Source of the DNA: an uncultured Rhodospirillales bacterium
GTDB taxonomy: Bacteria > Pseudomonadota > Alphaproteobacteria > Acetobacterales > Acetobacteraceae
Length of the DNA: 23,197 bases
NCBI GenBank assembly: GCA_903928045.1
Contig: CAIYPH010000220.1
Coordinates: 1 to 23,197, forward strand
Reading direction: 5' to 3'
This document shows positions 23,018-23,197 of the stretch, one piece after another. The notes below the pieces were generated by a model, which did no database searches, was not told the origin of the DNA, and saw only the letters and a list, made by a program, of their open reading frames with translations. How positions within the stretch are numbered: the stretch's first letter is position 1; every line of letters starts with the position of its first letter. The position numbers and the translations under genes were made by a program.

Positions 23018-23041
23018 TTTTGTTGCTAAAACGTAACAAAA
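23018..23041. repeat. Inverted repeat near the contig end
   Basis: TTTTGTTGC (23018-23026) and GTAACAAAA (23033-23041) form a 9-base stem with one G-T wobble and a 6-base loop (TAAAAC). It is not followed by a T-run on the plus strand. It may be an operator for a missing gene to the right or part of a terminator. The rest of 22998-23134 is G-rich and holds no gene I can see. Confidence 0.35.
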
Positions 23042-23134
23042 TGGGCGTGATGAGGCGGGGAGGGGAATCGGGGTTTTTTTGGGGATCGGGGGGCGTTGGA
23101 GGGCGCGATGCGTTGGGGGGCGCGAGGCGGGGAT

Positions 23135-23197
23135 AGATCGGAAGAGCGTCGTGTAGTGAAATATTGTCTTCGCCTGAGTAGATCTCGGTGGTCGCCG
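23135..23197. other. Illumina TruSeq adapter and i5 index (assembly artefact)
   Basis: The last 63 bases are not genomic. They begin AGATCGGAAGAGCGTCGTG, the start of the TruSeq adapter read-through sequence, and continue along it (23135-23167) with three G-to-T differences. Next come eight bases, CTTCGCCT (23168-23175), the reverse complement of the TruSeq HT i5 index D505 (AGGCGAAG). The common flank TAGATCTCGGTGGTCGCCG follows to the end, with one difference before it. Layout and lengths fit exactly, so this is untrimmed adapter at a contig end. Confidence 0.97.

Noticed and set aside
1..23134. CRISPR array, complete tRNA, rRNA, insertion sequence with inverted ends, riboswitch
   Set aside because: Scanning by eye found no regularly spaced repeats, no complete tRNA cloverleaf, no transposase gene other than the integrase, and no recognisable riboswitch core.

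Overview
The window is very GC-rich with short or overlapping gene junctions, which suggests an alphaproteobacterium. The gene set and an AT-rich hairpin near the right end would fit Rhodospirillales/Acetobacteraceae, but that is inference from memory, not a marker-gene call. The right edge is a contig end. Bases 23135-23197 are Illumina TruSeq adapter sequence including an i5 index, so genuine genome stops at about 23134.

Left part (1-2075): a P4-type tyrosine integrase on the minus strand, with a partial minus-strand gene of lower GC beyond it running off the edge, looks like one end of an integrated element. A pair of direct repeats lies just upstream of the integrase, and a sequence resembling a tRNA-Ser 3' end lies about 200 bases further. 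No convincing gene is visible between 1557 and 2075, apart from one good promoter-like sequence.

First operon (2076-12240, plus strand): ten tightly packed genes. They are a Dpp/Opp-type permease pair and solute-binding protein, then metallophosphoesterase, sugar-isomerase-like TIM barrel and a second (GpdQ-like) metallophosphoesterase, then an Ugp/MalK-type transporter (ATPase, two permeases, binding protein). My reading is a system that imports one or more organophosphate or sugar-phosphodiester compounds and hydrolyses them in the cytoplasm. It resembles in logic E. coli ugpBAECQ and the Agrobacterium agrocinopine (acc) genes, but the hydrolases are from a different family. A hairpin follows the operon.

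Second operon (12332-20554, plus strand): LysR regulator, malate/L-lactate-dehydrogenase-family oxidoreductase, a complete Dpp/Gsi-type importer (binding protein, two permeases, one fused double ATPase) and a homocysteine S-methyltransferase-family enzyme. The fused ATPase is the only Dpp-type ATPase in the window and may also serve the first operon's ATPase-less Dpp permeases.

Right part: on the minus strand, NAD kinase and a nitrilase-family amidase (sharing one base). Divergent from them are two tandem Lin0512-family genes of unknown function, about half identical to each other. They are followed by an AT-rich hairpin, a palindrome, a G-rich tail and the adapter.

The best candidates for something undescribed are the metallophosphoesterase-TIM barrel-metallophosphoesterase block between two importers, and the tandem Lin0512 pair.
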